Below the pieces are notes generated by a model that searched no databases, had not been told where the DNA came from, and saw nothing but the letters and a program-made list of their open reading frames with translations. Made by a program: the position numbers and the translations under genes. From positions 339,524-403,523 of the forward strand of contig NZ_UTBZ01000140.1 of assembly GCF_900580865.1 (NCBI RefSeq): DNA of 64,000 nucleotides, read 5' to 3'. Position 1 is the first letter of the stretch. Each line of letters opens with the position of its first letter. Source of the DNA: Pseudomonas viridiflava (GTDB taxonomy: Bacteria; Pseudomonadota; Gammaproteobacteria; Pseudomonadales; Pseudomonadaceae). Shown one piece after another: positions 35,379 through 44,936 of the stretch.

Positions 35379-36257
35379 TCAGGACTCCAGGGAACCGTCG
35401 AGGGTTTTCAACGCGCCGTACAGGTTCGGACGGCGGTCACGGAATGAACCCCACGCGCTGCGAATGTGTTCGAGCTCGTCGAGGTTGAAAGTGTGCACAA
35501 GAATACCTTCTTCGGTTTTATTCAGCTCCTGCACTTTTTCGCCGAACTGGTTGGCGATGAACGAAGAGCCGTAGAACGTGATGTCGTAGCCGTCCTGTTC
35601 TTCGTTGCCGATGCGGTTACTGGCAATCAGCGGCATCAGGTTGGCGCCGGCGTGGCCCTGTTGTACACGCTGCCAGTGATCGCGCGACGAAATGCTCTTG
35701 TCGTGCGGCTCGCTGCCGATCGCGGTTGGGTAAAACAGAATTTCCGCGCCTTGCAGGGCCATGCTGCGCGCGGCTTCCGGGAACCACTGATCCCAGCAGA
35801 TGCCCACGCCGATTTTCGCGTAACGGGTGTTCCACACTTTGAAACCGGTGTCGCCGGGGTTGAAGTAATACTTCTCGTGGTAGCCCGGGCCGTCCGGGAT
35901 GTGGCTTTTACGATAAATCCCGAGGTTGCTGCCGTCGGCATCGATGATCGCGATGCTGTTGAAACGCGCACGGCCGGCCAGTTCGTAGAAGCTGATTGGC
36001 AGCACCACTTGCAGCTCTTTGGCGACTTTCTGGAAATGTTTGATCGCGACGTTTTCTTCTACCGTCGTTGCCAGTTGCAGATAGTCCGGGTTTGGCTTTT
36101 GGCAGAAGTACGGCGCCTCGAACAGCTCCTGAATCAGGATGATCTGCGCACCTTTGCCGGCGGCTTCGCGCACCAGCCTTTCAGCGATTTCGAGGTTGGC
36201 TTCCAGATCCCACGAACAGGCCATTTGAGTGGCGGCGACGGTAACGATACGACTCAT
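35379..36257 (-). CDS. aguB: N-carbamoylputrescine amidase AguB
   Basis: Nitrilase-family hydrolase that turns N-carbamoylputrescine into putrescine, CO2 and ammonia. 292 residues. The Glu-Lys-Cys triad is seen as Glu in LIQELFEAPYF, Lys in YRKSHIPDGPGY and Cys in IGVGICWDQWFPE. Upstream member of the aguBA pair; the regulator aguR is not adjacent here. Confidence 0.97.
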   Translation of the reverse strand: MSRIVTVAATQMACSWDLEANLEIAERLVREAAGKGAQIILIQELFEAPYFCQKPNPDYLQLATTVEENVAIKHFQKVAKELQVVLPISFYELAGRARFNSIAIIDADGSNLGIYRKSHIPDGPGYHEKYYFNPGDTGFKVWNTRYAKIGVGICWDQWFPEAARSMALQGAEILFYPTAIGSEPHDKSISSRDHWQRVQQGHAGANLMPLIASNRIGNEEQDGYDITFYGSSFIANQFGEKVQELNKTEEGILVHTFNLDELEHIRSAWGSFRDRRPNLYGALKTLDGSLES

Positions 36258-36457
36258 GAATCATCTCCGGGCAAGTGCTTTGACGGTCGACAATTCGACC
36301 GAAAAGAAAAACGCGCGCACCGGACAAGTGATCGCCAAGCCGGAGCAATGGCGACTTTATAGCCGATAAATATCGACTTTAGTAGCTAGTAAATTGCCTT
36401 TCGTCTAAATAAAACGAGAAAAAGCCGATACAAATCGAGTTAACAACCGAAAACAAA

Positions 36458-36547
36458 TGTGGGAGCGAGCCTGCTCGCGAAGGCGATTGATCAATCAACA
36501 CCGATGTTGAATGAGAAACCGCTTTCGCGAGCAGGCTCGCTCCCACA
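36458..36547. repeat. REP doublet (REPIN) between aguB and the fusion gene
   Basis: Inverted TGTGGGAGCGAGCCTGCTCGCGAA arms about 42 bases apart, ending 19 bases before the end of the kinase/aminotransferase gene. Confidence 0.92.
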
Positions 36548-36565
36548 GGAGGTCAGCGTGAGGGC

Positions 36566-39478
36566 TTACAGGCCCTCGGTGAGGACTTGGTCGAGCATAT
36601 CGACAAAGAAATCCACACTCTTACGCGACGTCACCATCGGCGGCTTGATCTTGAGAATGTTCAGATCATCACCCGTCGGCTGCATGAAAATCCCCAACTC
36701 GCGCAGGCGATCGCACAGTAACGCGGTTTCCTCGCTCGCCGGCTCCAGCGTCTCGCGGCTACGAATCAGCTCAAGCCCCAGATAAAACCCGGAACCGTGC
36801 ACCGCACCCACCAGCGGATGTTTATCGATCAACGCTTCAAGCCGCGCCTTGAAGTGGCCACCGACCACCTGCGCGTTCTCCCAGAGCTTTTCTTCTTCCA
36901 TGACGTCGAGCACCGCCATGCCGATCTGGCAACTCACCGGACTGCCGCCAGCCGACGAGAAGAAATAGCCCTCAGCCTCCAGCGCCTCGGCGATTTCCCG
37001 GCGGGTAATCACTGCACCGAGTGGCTGGCCGTTGCCCATGCCCTTGGCCATGCAGATGATGTCCGGCACCACGCCCTGCTCTTCAAAGCCCCAGAAGAAG
37101 TGGCCCATGCGCCCGTAACCGACCTGCACTTCGTCGGCGATGCACACGCCGCCTTGCGCGCGTACCAGCGCGTACACCTGCTTCAGATAACCCGGCGGCA
37201 GTGAAATACCGCCGGCATTGCCGTATACCGGCTCGCAGATAAATCCGGCCAACTGGCGCTTCTGCTCGGCGAGTTTCGCCAGGTGATGCTCAACGCTGCG
37301 CACGTAATCCGGCGCCGAATCGAGGCCACGGAATTCACCGCGATAAGTGTTTGGCGCAGATACCGGATGCACCCAGTCCGGGCGGCTTTCCAGCGCTTTC
37401 GGGTTGTCGGCGATCGACGTCGATACCGCATCGGCGCCGACCGTCCAGCCGTGATAGGCCTCGAGCACGCTGATCATGTCGCGCCCACCGCTATAGGCCC
37501 ACGCCAGACGAATCGCCAGGTCATTGGCTTCGCTGCCGCTGTTGACCAGAAATACTCGATCCATGCCTTCCGGCGCCAGTTTCAGCAGGCGCTCGGAAAA
37601 CTCCGCGACCGCCGCATAGTTGAACCGTGAGTTGGTGTTGAGCAGCGACCATTGGCGCGCCGCGACCGCCGCCATGCGCGGGTGACCGTGACCGAGCACC
37701 GCAACGTTGTTGAGCATGTCCAGATAGGAGCGGCCCTGCATATCGATCAGATGATTGCGCCAGCCACGTTCGATGCGCGGCGGGTCGGCGTAGTAGTGTT
37801 TTTGCGTGCGGGCGAAACTGGCATCGCGTCGTTCGAGCAAGGTTTTCGCGTCCAGCTCCGGCTCGGCATCGCAGGCCAGTCCTAACAACGCCGCTGGCGA
37901 GGGGCACAGCGCCTGCCAAGCCGGTGCATGCGCCGGGGTGCAAAACAATGGTGCATCAAGCTGCGCGCCACGGCACAACTGCACCCGTAACGGGCCGCTC
38001 ACCGCGCCGAACACCTGACCTTTGACCAGCGCCGCGCCGCTGTGCAGCGACGGCGTCACGCCCCACAGGCGCACGCTGAGTTGCGGGCCATCGAGTTGCA
38101 GCACCCCGTCAGCTGCCTGATGCACGACGCCAGCGAACGGCGCCTCCACGGCGGTACCATCGGGCACACGCAATTCCACGTGCAGCGGGAAGGTGTCCGG
38201 TTCAACGGCACTGTCGGGACGAGTGCGCGACAAACGGTACTGACCATAACGGCTCGCCGCCAAACCATGGGCCGCCGCCGCTTCGTTCAACAGGTGCTGA
38301 TCGATGCCTGCCTGCTCCCAGTTGCCGGCCTCGAAATGCGGACTAAGCACACCGAGATCGATCAGCGCAAATTCGCGCCCCACCAGACCCGGCAACAGTG
38401 GCGCAAAACCTGCGCTGTCGATCGCCGGCAATGCGTGACCGACGGCAGTGAGGATCGCCGCTTCCATCAGCGCCTGTGGCACCGATATCGCCACCCTGAA
38501 GATTTCCCACTCATGGCTGAGGTTGTCGCGGCTGTAAGTATTCGTCGGTTCGATGCTGACCTGTTGCTCGCCACTAAGCACCAATACCGCCGCGCGCGCG
38601 ACGATCAATGGCCACAGCGCCTGGAGCTCTTCGTGTTGCAGCGGGTTGACCGCGTGGTAGGCCTGCACCGCCGGCAGGATGACAAACGGATCACCATCGG
38701 CGTGATGCAACAACGCCGCACAGGTCACCGACAGGTCGGTGATGCGCCAAGTGCGCACCAGATCGCCAAAGTCGATCACGCCCTGCAATTGCCAATGTCG
38801 CTGGGCATCGCGCGCCCAAACGGCATTGTCATCGGTGATATCCATGTGGATTGCCTGCACCGGCAACTGGTTCAGCAACGGCTGCAAACGGCGCTCGGCC
38901 TGTGCGGCGGCATCGGCGATCAATGCGCGTTGCTGCTCATCCTTGATCACCGGCAGCAGATGGCTGATCAGTGCGCTGGCGTGGCGGGCATCCCATTGCA
39001 ACGTGCGCTCAAGACCGGGATGGTCGAACCCGGCCAGCGCCAGATCCATCTCACCGCAGAGCCGGCCAAACCCCGCCACCACATCACGTCCCAAGTGATC
39101 GAGATGCGTGAGCGGCTGGCCCTCGATGTAATCCAGCAGCCGCACATGAACCGCTTCGCCGCCGACCTCCAGCGACAGCAGATCCTCGCCATTATTGGCC
39201 GCGATCACCCGCGGCACCGTCACCGCAGAATGCTCGGCCAGGTACTTGAGACCGGCGTGCTGGGCTTGCAGCTCCACCAGGGCGTAATCGCCACGGCAGA
39301 TTTTCAGCACAAACCGCCCGCGCGGGCTGTCGACGCGAAAATTCAGATCCTGCTGACTGCCAAGGGCCTGCAACGTGCCGCTGAGCCCGTAATGCTCCGC
39401 CAGCCATTGCCGGGCCTGCTCTGCAGATACCTGTGGGCTGGGCAAACTGGCGCGATGAATCAACGTGGCGAGCGGCAT
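36566..39478 (-). CDS. Kinase / M23-like / class III aminotransferase fusion protein
   Basis: 970 residues in three parts. Residues ~25-330 are an aminoglycoside-phosphotransferase-type small-molecule kinase with the catalytic HMDITDDNAVW. Residues ~430-510 resemble a duplicated-hybrid (M23-like) motif, PFAGVVHQAADGVLQL. Residues ~550-970 are a class III PLP enzyme with the PLP lysine in CMAKGMGNGQPLGAV. The kinase half resembles hydroxylysine kinase and the PLP half resembles phospholyases for phosphoethanolamine or phosphohydroxylysine, so a phosphorylate-then-eliminate route on an amino alcohol or hydroxy-amine is likely. The aguAB neighbours suggest polyamine or amine catabolism. Confidence 0.85.
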   Translation of the reverse strand: MPLATLIHRASLPSPQVSAEQARQWLAEHYGLSGTLQALGSQQDLNFRVDSPRGRFVLKICRGDYALVELQAQHAGLKYLAEHSAVTVPRVIAANNGEDLLSLEVGGEAVHVRLLDYIEGQPLTHLDHLGRDVVAGFGRLCGEMDLALAGFDHPGLERTLQWDARHASALISHLLPVIKDEQQRALIADAAAQAERRLQPLLNQLPVQAIHMDITDDNAVWARDAQRHWQLQGVIDFGDLVRTWRITDLSVTCAALLHHADGDPFVILPAVQAYHAVNPLQHEELQALWPLIVARAAVLVLSGEQQVSIEPTNTYSRDNLSHEWEIFRVAISVPQALMEAAILTAVGHALPAIDSAGFAPLLPGLVGREFALIDLGVLSPHFEAGNWEQAGIDQHLLNEAAAAHGLAASRYGQYRLSRTRPDSAVEPDTFPLHVELRVPDGTAVEAPFAGVVHQAADGVLQLDGPQLSVRLWGVTPSLHSGAALVKGQVFGAVSGPLRVQLCRGAQLDAPLFCTPAHAPAWQALCPSPAALLGLACDAEPELDAKTLLERRDASFARTQKHYYADPPRIERGWRNHLIDMQGRSYLDMLNNVAVLGHGHPRMAAVAARQWSLLNTNSRFNYAAVAEFSERLLKLAPEGMDRVFLVNSGSEANDLAIRLAWAYSGGRDMISVLEAYHGWTVGADAVSTSIADNPKALESRPDWVHPVSAPNTYRGEFRGLDSAPDYVRSVEHHLAKLAEQKRQLAGFICEPVYGNAGGISLPPGYLKQVYALVRAQGGVCIADEVQVGYGRMGHFFWGFEEQGVVPDIICMAKGMGNGQPLGAVITRREIAEALEAEGYFFSSAGGSPVSCQIGMAVLDVMEEEKLWENAQVVGGHFKARLEALIDKHPLVGAVHGSGFYLGLELIRSRETLEPASEETALLCDRLRELGIFMQPTGDDLNILKIKPPMVTSRKSVDFFVDMLDQVLTEGL

Positions 39479-39644
39479 GAAACGACCCCTGAAATTTTAT
39501 TAGGCGCCTATCTCGCCATTGCTTCACAGGATCCGCAACCCCCAACCGCGTAAAGGTATCGGGGCTATTTGTCTTCCGGCACTCGCACCCCTTGGCACTT
39601 TGCGCAAGAATGTCGGCCATTCACACCTGCCTATGGAAATCCTC

Positions 39645-40190
39645 ATGAATGTAATCACCACCGACTTGCCCGGTGTCCTGATCATCGAACCGAAGGTGTT
39701 TGGTGACGAGCGCGGCTTTTTCTACGAGAGTTTCAACGCCAAGGCGTTCCAGGACGCCACCGGTCTGGACACGCAGTTCGTCCAGGACAACCACTCGCGT
39801 TCGCAAAAAGGCGTGTTGCGTGGCCTGCATTACCAGTTGCAAAACACCCAGGGCAAACTGGTCCGTGTGACGGTTGGCGAAGTATTGGATGTGGCCGTGG
39901 ACATTCGCCGCAGCTCACCGCACTTCGGCAAATCCGTGGCAGTGCGTCTTTCTGCCGAAAATCATCGCCAACTGTGGGTGCCGGAAGGTTTTGCCCATGG
40001 TTTCGTGGTACTGAGCGAGTTCGCTGAATTCCTCTACAAGACCACCAACTACTACGACCCATCGTCCGAGCGCAGCATTCGTTGGGATGATCCGGCGCTG
40101 GGCATCGACTGGCAGCTGGACGAAGCGCCGAAGCTGTCCGCCAAGGATCAGGCTGCAGCCCTGCTCAAGGACGCTGACGTCTTCGCCTGA
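39645..40190 (+). CDS. rfbC: dTDP-4-dehydrorhamnose 3,5-epimerase RmlC
   Basis: 181-residue cupin-type epimerase, third step of dTDP-L-rhamnose synthesis for LPS and rhamnolipid. Motifs: DERGFFYESFN, VQDNHSRSQKGVLRGLHYQ with the catalytic His, and the Tyr in KTTNYYDPSSER. Start ATG after GGAAA; a longer frame upstream lacks a good start. The rmlBDA genes are not in the window, and dctB follows 11 bases later, the Pseudomonas arrangement. Confidence 0.95.
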   Translation: MNVITTDLPGVLIIEPKVFGDERGFFYESFNAKAFQDATGLDTQFVQDNHSRSQKGVLRGLHYQLQNTQGKLVRVTVGEVLDVAVDIRRSSPHFGKSVAVRLSAENHRQLWVPEGFAHGFVVLSEFAEFLYKTTNYYDPSSERSIRWDDPALGIDWQLDEAPKLSAKDQAAALLKDADVFA

Positions 40191-40201
40191 GCCTAGGCAT
40201 A

Positions 40202-42040
40202 ATGCGCCTGACAACTCAGGCGCATCGGCTCATGAAACCAACCCTTCCCCCCAGACCTCGCTGGCGCAGCCTCGCCCTGCTGGCCCTGTGTCTGGCGCCG
40301 CTGCTGTGGCCGCTGGAACATCTCGCCGAGCGCTATTACCGCAGCGAACTGGCCGGGCAGAACCGCCAGACCCTCGACCTGTACGTCGCCAACCTGTTGG
40401 GCACCCTGCACCGCTATGAAGTGTTGCCACAGATTCTCGGCGACCTGCCGGCCCTGCGCTCGGTACTCGGCGCACCGGACGACGGCGTCACCCAAGGCAA
40501 TGCAAACCGCTTGCTGAAGAATATCGCAGCGCAGACTGGTGCCGAAGTCATGTACCTGATGGATACCAGCGGCCAGACGCTGGCGGCGTCGAACTGGGAC
40601 AAGCACGACAGCTTTGTCGGCCGCAATTTCTCGTTCCGCCCGTACTTCAGCGAAGCCATGGCCGGACGTCTCGGGCGCTTCTTCGGTCTCGGTACAACGT
40701 CTGCCAAACGCGGTTATTTCTTTGCCGCCGCCGTGCGTAACGGCGAAAAAATCATCGGCGTGCTGGTGATCAAGGTCGACCTCGACCACACCGAAAGCCT
40801 GTGGGGCAAAACTCCGGAACAACTGTTGGTGACTGACCACAACGGCGTGGTCATCCTCACTTCGCGCCCGGAATGGCGCTTCCGCTCGACCCGAAACTTG
40901 AGCGACAGCGAACGCTCAGCGATCACCGCCATTCAGCCCTACCCGACCCGCGAACCGCGGCCGCTGAACCTCAGCCCCAGCGCGTGGCTGATCCAGACCC
41001 ACGACATCGCCGAAACCGGCTGGAGTGTGAGCATCCTCGCCCCGCGCACGCTGATCGACCGTCCGGTGCGCACCGTGGTCGCGATCGGCGGCGCCACACT
41101 GTTGGTGCTGATGTTGTTGCTCGGTCTGATGATGCAGCGCCGTCGCCATTATCTGGAACGCATCGCGTTCGAGGCCAAGGCACGCCGCGAACTGGAAGGC
41201 CGCGTCGCCGAGCGCACCAGCGATCTCGAGGGCCTCAACCGGCGTTTGAAGGAGGAAGTGCTGGAACGTGAACAGGCCCAGCAGGAACTGGTGCGCGCCC
41301 AGGACGATCTGGTCCAGGCCGGCAAGCTGTCGGCGCTGGGAACCATGTCAGCGAGCATCAGCCACGAACTCAATCAGCCGCTGGCGGCGATCCGCAGCTA
41401 CGCGGAAAACGCTGAAGTGCTGCTCGATCATCAGCGCACCGACGATGCGCGCGGCAACCTCAAACTGATCAGCGAACTGACCGGCCGCATGGCCTCGATC
41501 ATCGCCCACTTGCGCGCTTTTGCAAGACGCGATCGCCACGCCCCGGAAAGCGTAGCCCTGCAACCGGCGCTCGACGATGCCCTGGCGCTGCTGGCCAAAC
41601 GGCGCCGCAGCATGGAAGTCGAACTGATCCGCGACCTGCCCGCCGCTACCCTGTGGGTCGAGGCCGGAGAAACGCGCCTGCGCCAGGTGCTCGGCAACCT
41701 GCTCGCCAACGCTCTCGATGCCCTTACCGAAAAAGGCCCGCCGCGCAAACTCTGGCTGAGCGCCGAATCCACCGCCGAGGGCGTCAATCTGTACATTCGC
41801 GACAACGGCCCGGGCTTTTGCATGGAAGCCCTCGGCCGCGCCAGTGAGCCCTTCTACACCACCAAGACCCGCACTCAGGGCTTGGGTCTGGGGCTGGCAA
41901 TCTGTGAAACGCTGATGCGCGCCTTCGGCGGTGAACTGTCGTTCGCCAACCACAAGCAAGGCGGCGCCTTGATTACCCTGCGGCTGCGCGCCGGTGCGCC
42001 CGGGGTCAGCCTGCAACCGTCCGAGGATCGAAGTGCATGA
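40202..42040 (+). CDS. dctB: C4-dicarboxylate sensor histidine kinase DctB
   Basis: 612 residues. Two membrane helices (about 23-42 and 288-312) bracket a periplasmic double-PAS (dCache-type) sensor for succinate, fumarate and malate. A coiled coil leads to the H box SASISHELNQPLAAI and an ATPase domain with NLLANALDAL and GLGLGLAIC. It phosphorylates DctD. The ATG at 40202 is used; MKPTLPPR ten codons later is an alternative. Overlaps dctD by 4 bases. Confidence 0.9.
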   Translation: MRLTTQAHRLMKPTLPPRPRWRSLALLALCLAPLLWPLEHLAERYYRSELAGQNRQTLDLYVANLLGTLHRYEVLPQILGDLPALRSVLGAPDDGVTQGNANRLLKNIAAQTGAEVMYLMDTSGQTLAASNWDKHDSFVGRNFSFRPYFSEAMAGRLGRFFGLGTTSAKRGYFFAAAVRNGEKIIGVLVIKVDLDHTESLWGKTPEQLLVTDHNGVVILTSRPEWRFRSTRNLSDSERSAITAIQPYPTREPRPLNLSPSAWLIQTHDIAETGWSVSILAPRTLIDRPVRTVVAIGGATLLVLMLLLGLMMQRRRHYLERIAFEAKARRELEGRVAERTSDLEGLNRRLKEEVLEREQAQQELVRAQDDLVQAGKLSALGTMSASISHELNQPLAAIRSYAENAEVLLDHQRTDDARGNLKLISELTGRMASIIAHLRAFARRDRHAPESVALQPALDDALALLAKRRRSMEVELIRDLPAATLWVEAGETRLRQVLGNLLANALDALTEKGPPRKLWLSAESTAEGVNLYIRDNGPGFCMEALGRASEPFYTTKTRTQGLGLGLAICETLMRAFGGELSFANHKQGGALITLRLRAGAPGVSLQPSEDRSA

Positions 42041-43422
42041 CCATCGACAATCGCATTCAGGTGGTGTTGATCGACGACGATCCGCACCTGCGTCAGGCCC
42101 TCGGCCAGACCCTGGACCTGGCAGGCCTGAAAATTCTGCCGCTGTCCGAAGCCAAAGGCCTCGCCGCTCAACTGGAGCGTGACTGGCCGGGCGTGGTGGT
42201 CAGCGACATCCGCATGCCGGGCATGGATGGTCTGGAATTGCTCAGCGAATTGCACGCGCAGGATCCAGAGTTACCCGTGCTGCTAATCACTGGGCACGGC
42301 GACGTGCCGCTGGCGGTGCAAGCCATGCGTGCCGGCGCTTATGACTTTCTCGAAAAACCCTTCGCCAGCGACGCACTGCTCGACAGCGTGCGCCGTGCAC
42401 TCGCCCTGCGCCGGCTGGTGCTGGACAACCGCAGCCTGCGCCTGGCCCTGAGCGACCGCAATGAATTGAGTGCGCGTCTGGTCGGCCACTCAACGCCGAT
42501 GCTGCGCCTGCGTGAGCAGATAGGCGCACTGGCCGCAACCAAGGCTGATGTGCTGATCCTTGGCGAAACCGGCGCCGGCAAAGAAGTCGTAGCCCGAGCG
42601 CTGCACGACCTATCCAGCCGCCGCAACGGCCCGTTCGTGGCGATCAACGCCGGTGCGCTGGCCGAGTCGGTGGTGGAAAGCGAACTGTTCGGCCACGAAC
42701 CCGGCGCGTTCACCGGTGCGCAGAAACGCCGGATCGGCAAATTCGAATTCGCCAATGGCGGCACGCTGTTTCTCGATGAAATCGAGAGCATGAGCATGGA
42801 CGTGCAGGTGAAACTGCTGCGCATGCTGCAGGAGCGCGTGGTCGAACGGCTGGGCGGCAATCAACTGATCCCGCTGGACATCCGCGTGATCGCCGCGACC
42901 AAGGAAGACCTGCGCCAGGCCGCCGATCAGGGCCGCTTCCGCGCCGACTTGTATTACCGCCTCAACGTTGCGCCACTGCGCATTCCGCCACTGCGCGAAC
43001 GCGGCGAAGATGCGCTGGTGCTGTTCCAGCATTACGCCGATGAAGCCAGCGCCCGCCACGGGTTGCCGCCCCACGAGTTACAACCGGCACAACGCGCCTT
43101 GTTGCTGCGCCACACCTGGCCGGGCAATGTGCGCGAGCTGCAGAATGCCGCCGAACGCTTCGCCCTCGGCCTGGAACTGGCGCTGGATAACAGCGGCGCT
43201 GAAGGCACTGGCAACAGCAGTGTCGAAGTCATCAACGGCGGCCTCAGCGAGCAAGTGGAAAACTTCGAAAAAACATTGATCGCGGCCGAACTCGCGCGCT
43301 CCCACAGCTCGGTGCGCAGCCTCGCCGAAGCCTTGGGCATCCCGCGCAAGACCCTGCATGACAAGTTGCGCAAACATGGCCTCAACTTTGGCGACAGCAG
43401 CCATGGGGACGAGAACGAATGA
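42037..43422 (+). CDS. dctD: Sigma-54-dependent response regulator DctD
   Basis: 461 residues: receiver domain (phosphoacceptor Asp in VSDIRMPGMDG, ~residue 56), AAA+ domain with Walker A GETGAGKE, the sigma-54 contact loop GAFTGAQ and Walker B GGTLFLDE, then a Fis-type HTH (LAEALGIPRKTLHDKLRKHG). Activates sigma-54 promoters for C4-dicarboxylate uptake. Coupled to dctB and to the thioesterase gene (ATGA overlaps). Confidence 0.95.
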   Translation: MTIDNRIQVVLIDDDPHLRQALGQTLDLAGLKILPLSEAKGLAAQLERDWPGVVVSDIRMPGMDGLELLSELHAQDPELPVLLITGHGDVPLAVQAMRAGAYDFLEKPFASDALLDSVRRALALRRLVLDNRSLRLALSDRNELSARLVGHSTPMLRLREQIGALAATKADVLILGETGAGKEVVARALHDLSSRRNGPFVAINAGALAESVVESELFGHEPGAFTGAQKRRIGKFEFANGGTLFLDEIESMSMDVQVKLLRMLQERVVERLGGNQLIPLDIRVIAATKEDLRQAADQGRFRADLYYRLNVAPLRIPPLRERGEDALVLFQHYADEASARHGLPPHELQPAQRALLLRHTWPGNVRELQNAAERFALGLELALDNSGAEGTGNSSVEVINGGLSEQVENFEKTLIAAELARSHSSVRSLAEALGIPRKTLHDKLRKHGLNFGDSSHGDENE

Positions 43423-43874
43423 GTACAGACAGTTGCTATCTGGAGTCGGTCCTGCATCACGACATTCCCCTCACTCGAGACATGGGTCTGAAGGTGCTCG
43501 AGTGGCATGAGCAGCAGCTGAGCCTGCATCTACCACTGGAGCCGAACGTCAATCACAAGAGCACCATGTTCGGCGGCAGCCTTTACTGCGGCGCGGTGCT
43601 GGCCGGTTGGGGCTGGTTGCATTTGCGTCTGAAAGAAGAAGGAATCACCGACGGGCACATCGTGATTCAGGAGGGGCAGATCAGTTATCCACTGCCGGTC
43701 ACGGGCGACGCCACGGCAATCTGCCCGGCGCCCGAAGCGAAGGCGTGGAAGAGGTTTCTGGCGATGTATCGGCGTTATGGGCGGGCGCGGTTGACGCTGC
43801 AAACGCGCATCGTCAATCAGGGAAGCGAAGATGACGCCGTGATATTTACCGGGCAGTACGTTTTGCACCGCTGA
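43419..43874 (+). CDS. YiiD C-terminal-type thioesterase
   Basis: 151 residues with a hot-dog fold as in the C-terminal thioesterase domain of YiiD; NHKSTMFGGSLYCGAVLAGWGW carries the conserved G-G-x-x-Y region near residue 45 (given in part). It probably cleaves an acyl-CoA or acyl-ACP. Its ATG overlaps the dctD stop, an arrangement that makes it a passenger of the two-component operon. Confidence 0.82.
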   Translation: MSTDSCYLESVLHHDIPLTRDMGLKVLEWHEQQLSLHLPLEPNVNHKSTMFGGSLYCGAVLAGWGWLHLRLKEEGITDGHIVIQEGQISYPLPVTGDATAICPAPEAKAWKRFLAMYRRYGRARLTLQTRIVNQGSEDDAVIFTGQYVLHR

Positions 43875-43904
43875 AAATCAAAAGCCCCTCATCGGAACGC
43901 CGCC

Positions 43905-44075
43905 CGCCTATCCCTCTCCCGGAGGGAGAGGGGACTGATTGGGGGATGCTTCAGAGGTACATCGACCTGAAGGCGCTTCACTGAATCCACAATCGACCCA
44001 ATCTTTCAGGTCGATGTGTGATGCAAGACAACTCGGTCGGCTCCCTCTCCTGGGGGAGAGGGCTGGGGTGAGGGC
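43905..44075. repeat. Long intergenic repeat, copy 1
   Basis: Starts with CCTCTCCCGGAGGGAGAGGGGACTGA and ends with CTCCCTCTCCTGGGGGAGAGGGCTGGGGTGAGGG, with a middle containing ACATCGACCTGA and its inverse TCAGGTCGATGT. A related copy is at 52430-52590. Terminal inverted pieces plus internal palindromes look like a MITE or a REP-related family. Confidence 0.7.
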
Positions 44076-44093
44076 GATTGCCGATCAGCCCAC

Positions 44094-44936
44094 TTAAGCC
44101 CGGGCCAACGCCAACAACCTTTCCCGCCAGGCCGCCTTCGCCGGCAATGCCAAAAAGAACTCATTGCGCAGCGATTCCCGCGCCGGATAACAGAACGCTT
44201 CTCCGCGCAGATCCAGCACCTCACCGCCCGCACCTTCCAGCACGCCCTGCGCCGCTGCCGTGTCCCACTGCGAAGTCGGCGCCAGTCGCGGATAGCAATC
44301 CGCCGCGCCTTCCGCCACCAGGCAAAATTTCAGCGAGCTGCCAATATTCGCCAATTGCAACTCGCCCAGACTCACACTCAACCCTGCCAGCAAGCGCTCC
44401 TGTTCGGGACTCGAATGACGACGGCTGGCAACCACGGTAAACGCCTCTCCCGGCCCCGGCACATCACGCACCTGAATCGAAACCGGCGTGCCGTCCTTGT
44501 CGCAGCGCCATGCGCCAAGCCCGGCACCGCCGACGTAGAAACGACCATTGGTCGGCATCGACACCACGCCAAACACCACTCGACCGTTTTCGATCAACGC
44601 GATGTTGACGGTGAACTCTTCACTGCCGCTGATGAACTCTTTGGTGCCATCCAGCGGATCCACCAACCACCAGCGCTGCCAGCCGGCGCGTACGCTCTGG
44701 GGAATGTTGGCGTCCTCTTCCGACAGCACTGGAATGCTCGGATCCAGCGCCGTCAGCCCGGCGACGATCAGGTGATGCGCGGCCAGATCCGCCGCCGTCA
44801 CGGGCGAGTCATCGGATTTGGCCGTGACTTCGACGCCGGAGCGCCAGAACGGCAAAATCGCCTCGCCGGCCTGCAATGCCAGCTCAACGACCGGCGCCAT
44901 CAACGGGTGGGGAAACGTCATCGATATCTCACTCAT
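44094..44936 (-). CDS. cysQ: 3'(2'),5'-bisphosphate nucleotidase CysQ
   Basis: 280-residue Mg-dependent phosphatase of the inositol monophosphatase fold; removes PAP produced in sulfate assimilation. Motifs: DSPVTAADLAAH, LSEEDAN, WLVDPLDGTKEFI and WDTAAAQGVLEGAGG. Start ATG overlaps the nudE stop (ATGA). Confidence 0.95.
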   Translation of the reverse strand: MSEISMTFPHPLMAPVVELALQAGEAILPFWRSGVEVTAKSDDSPVTAADLAAHHLIVAGLTALDPSIPVLSEEDANIPQSVRAGWQRWWLVDPLDGTKEFISGSEEFTVNIALIENGRVVFGVVSMPTNGRFYVGGAGLGAWRCDKDGTPVSIQVRDVPGPGEAFTVVASRRHSSPEQERLLAGLSVSLGELQLANIGSSLKFCLVAEGAADCYPRLAPTSQWDTAAAQGVLEGAGGEVLDLRGEAFCYPARESLRNEFFLALPAKAAWRERLLALARA

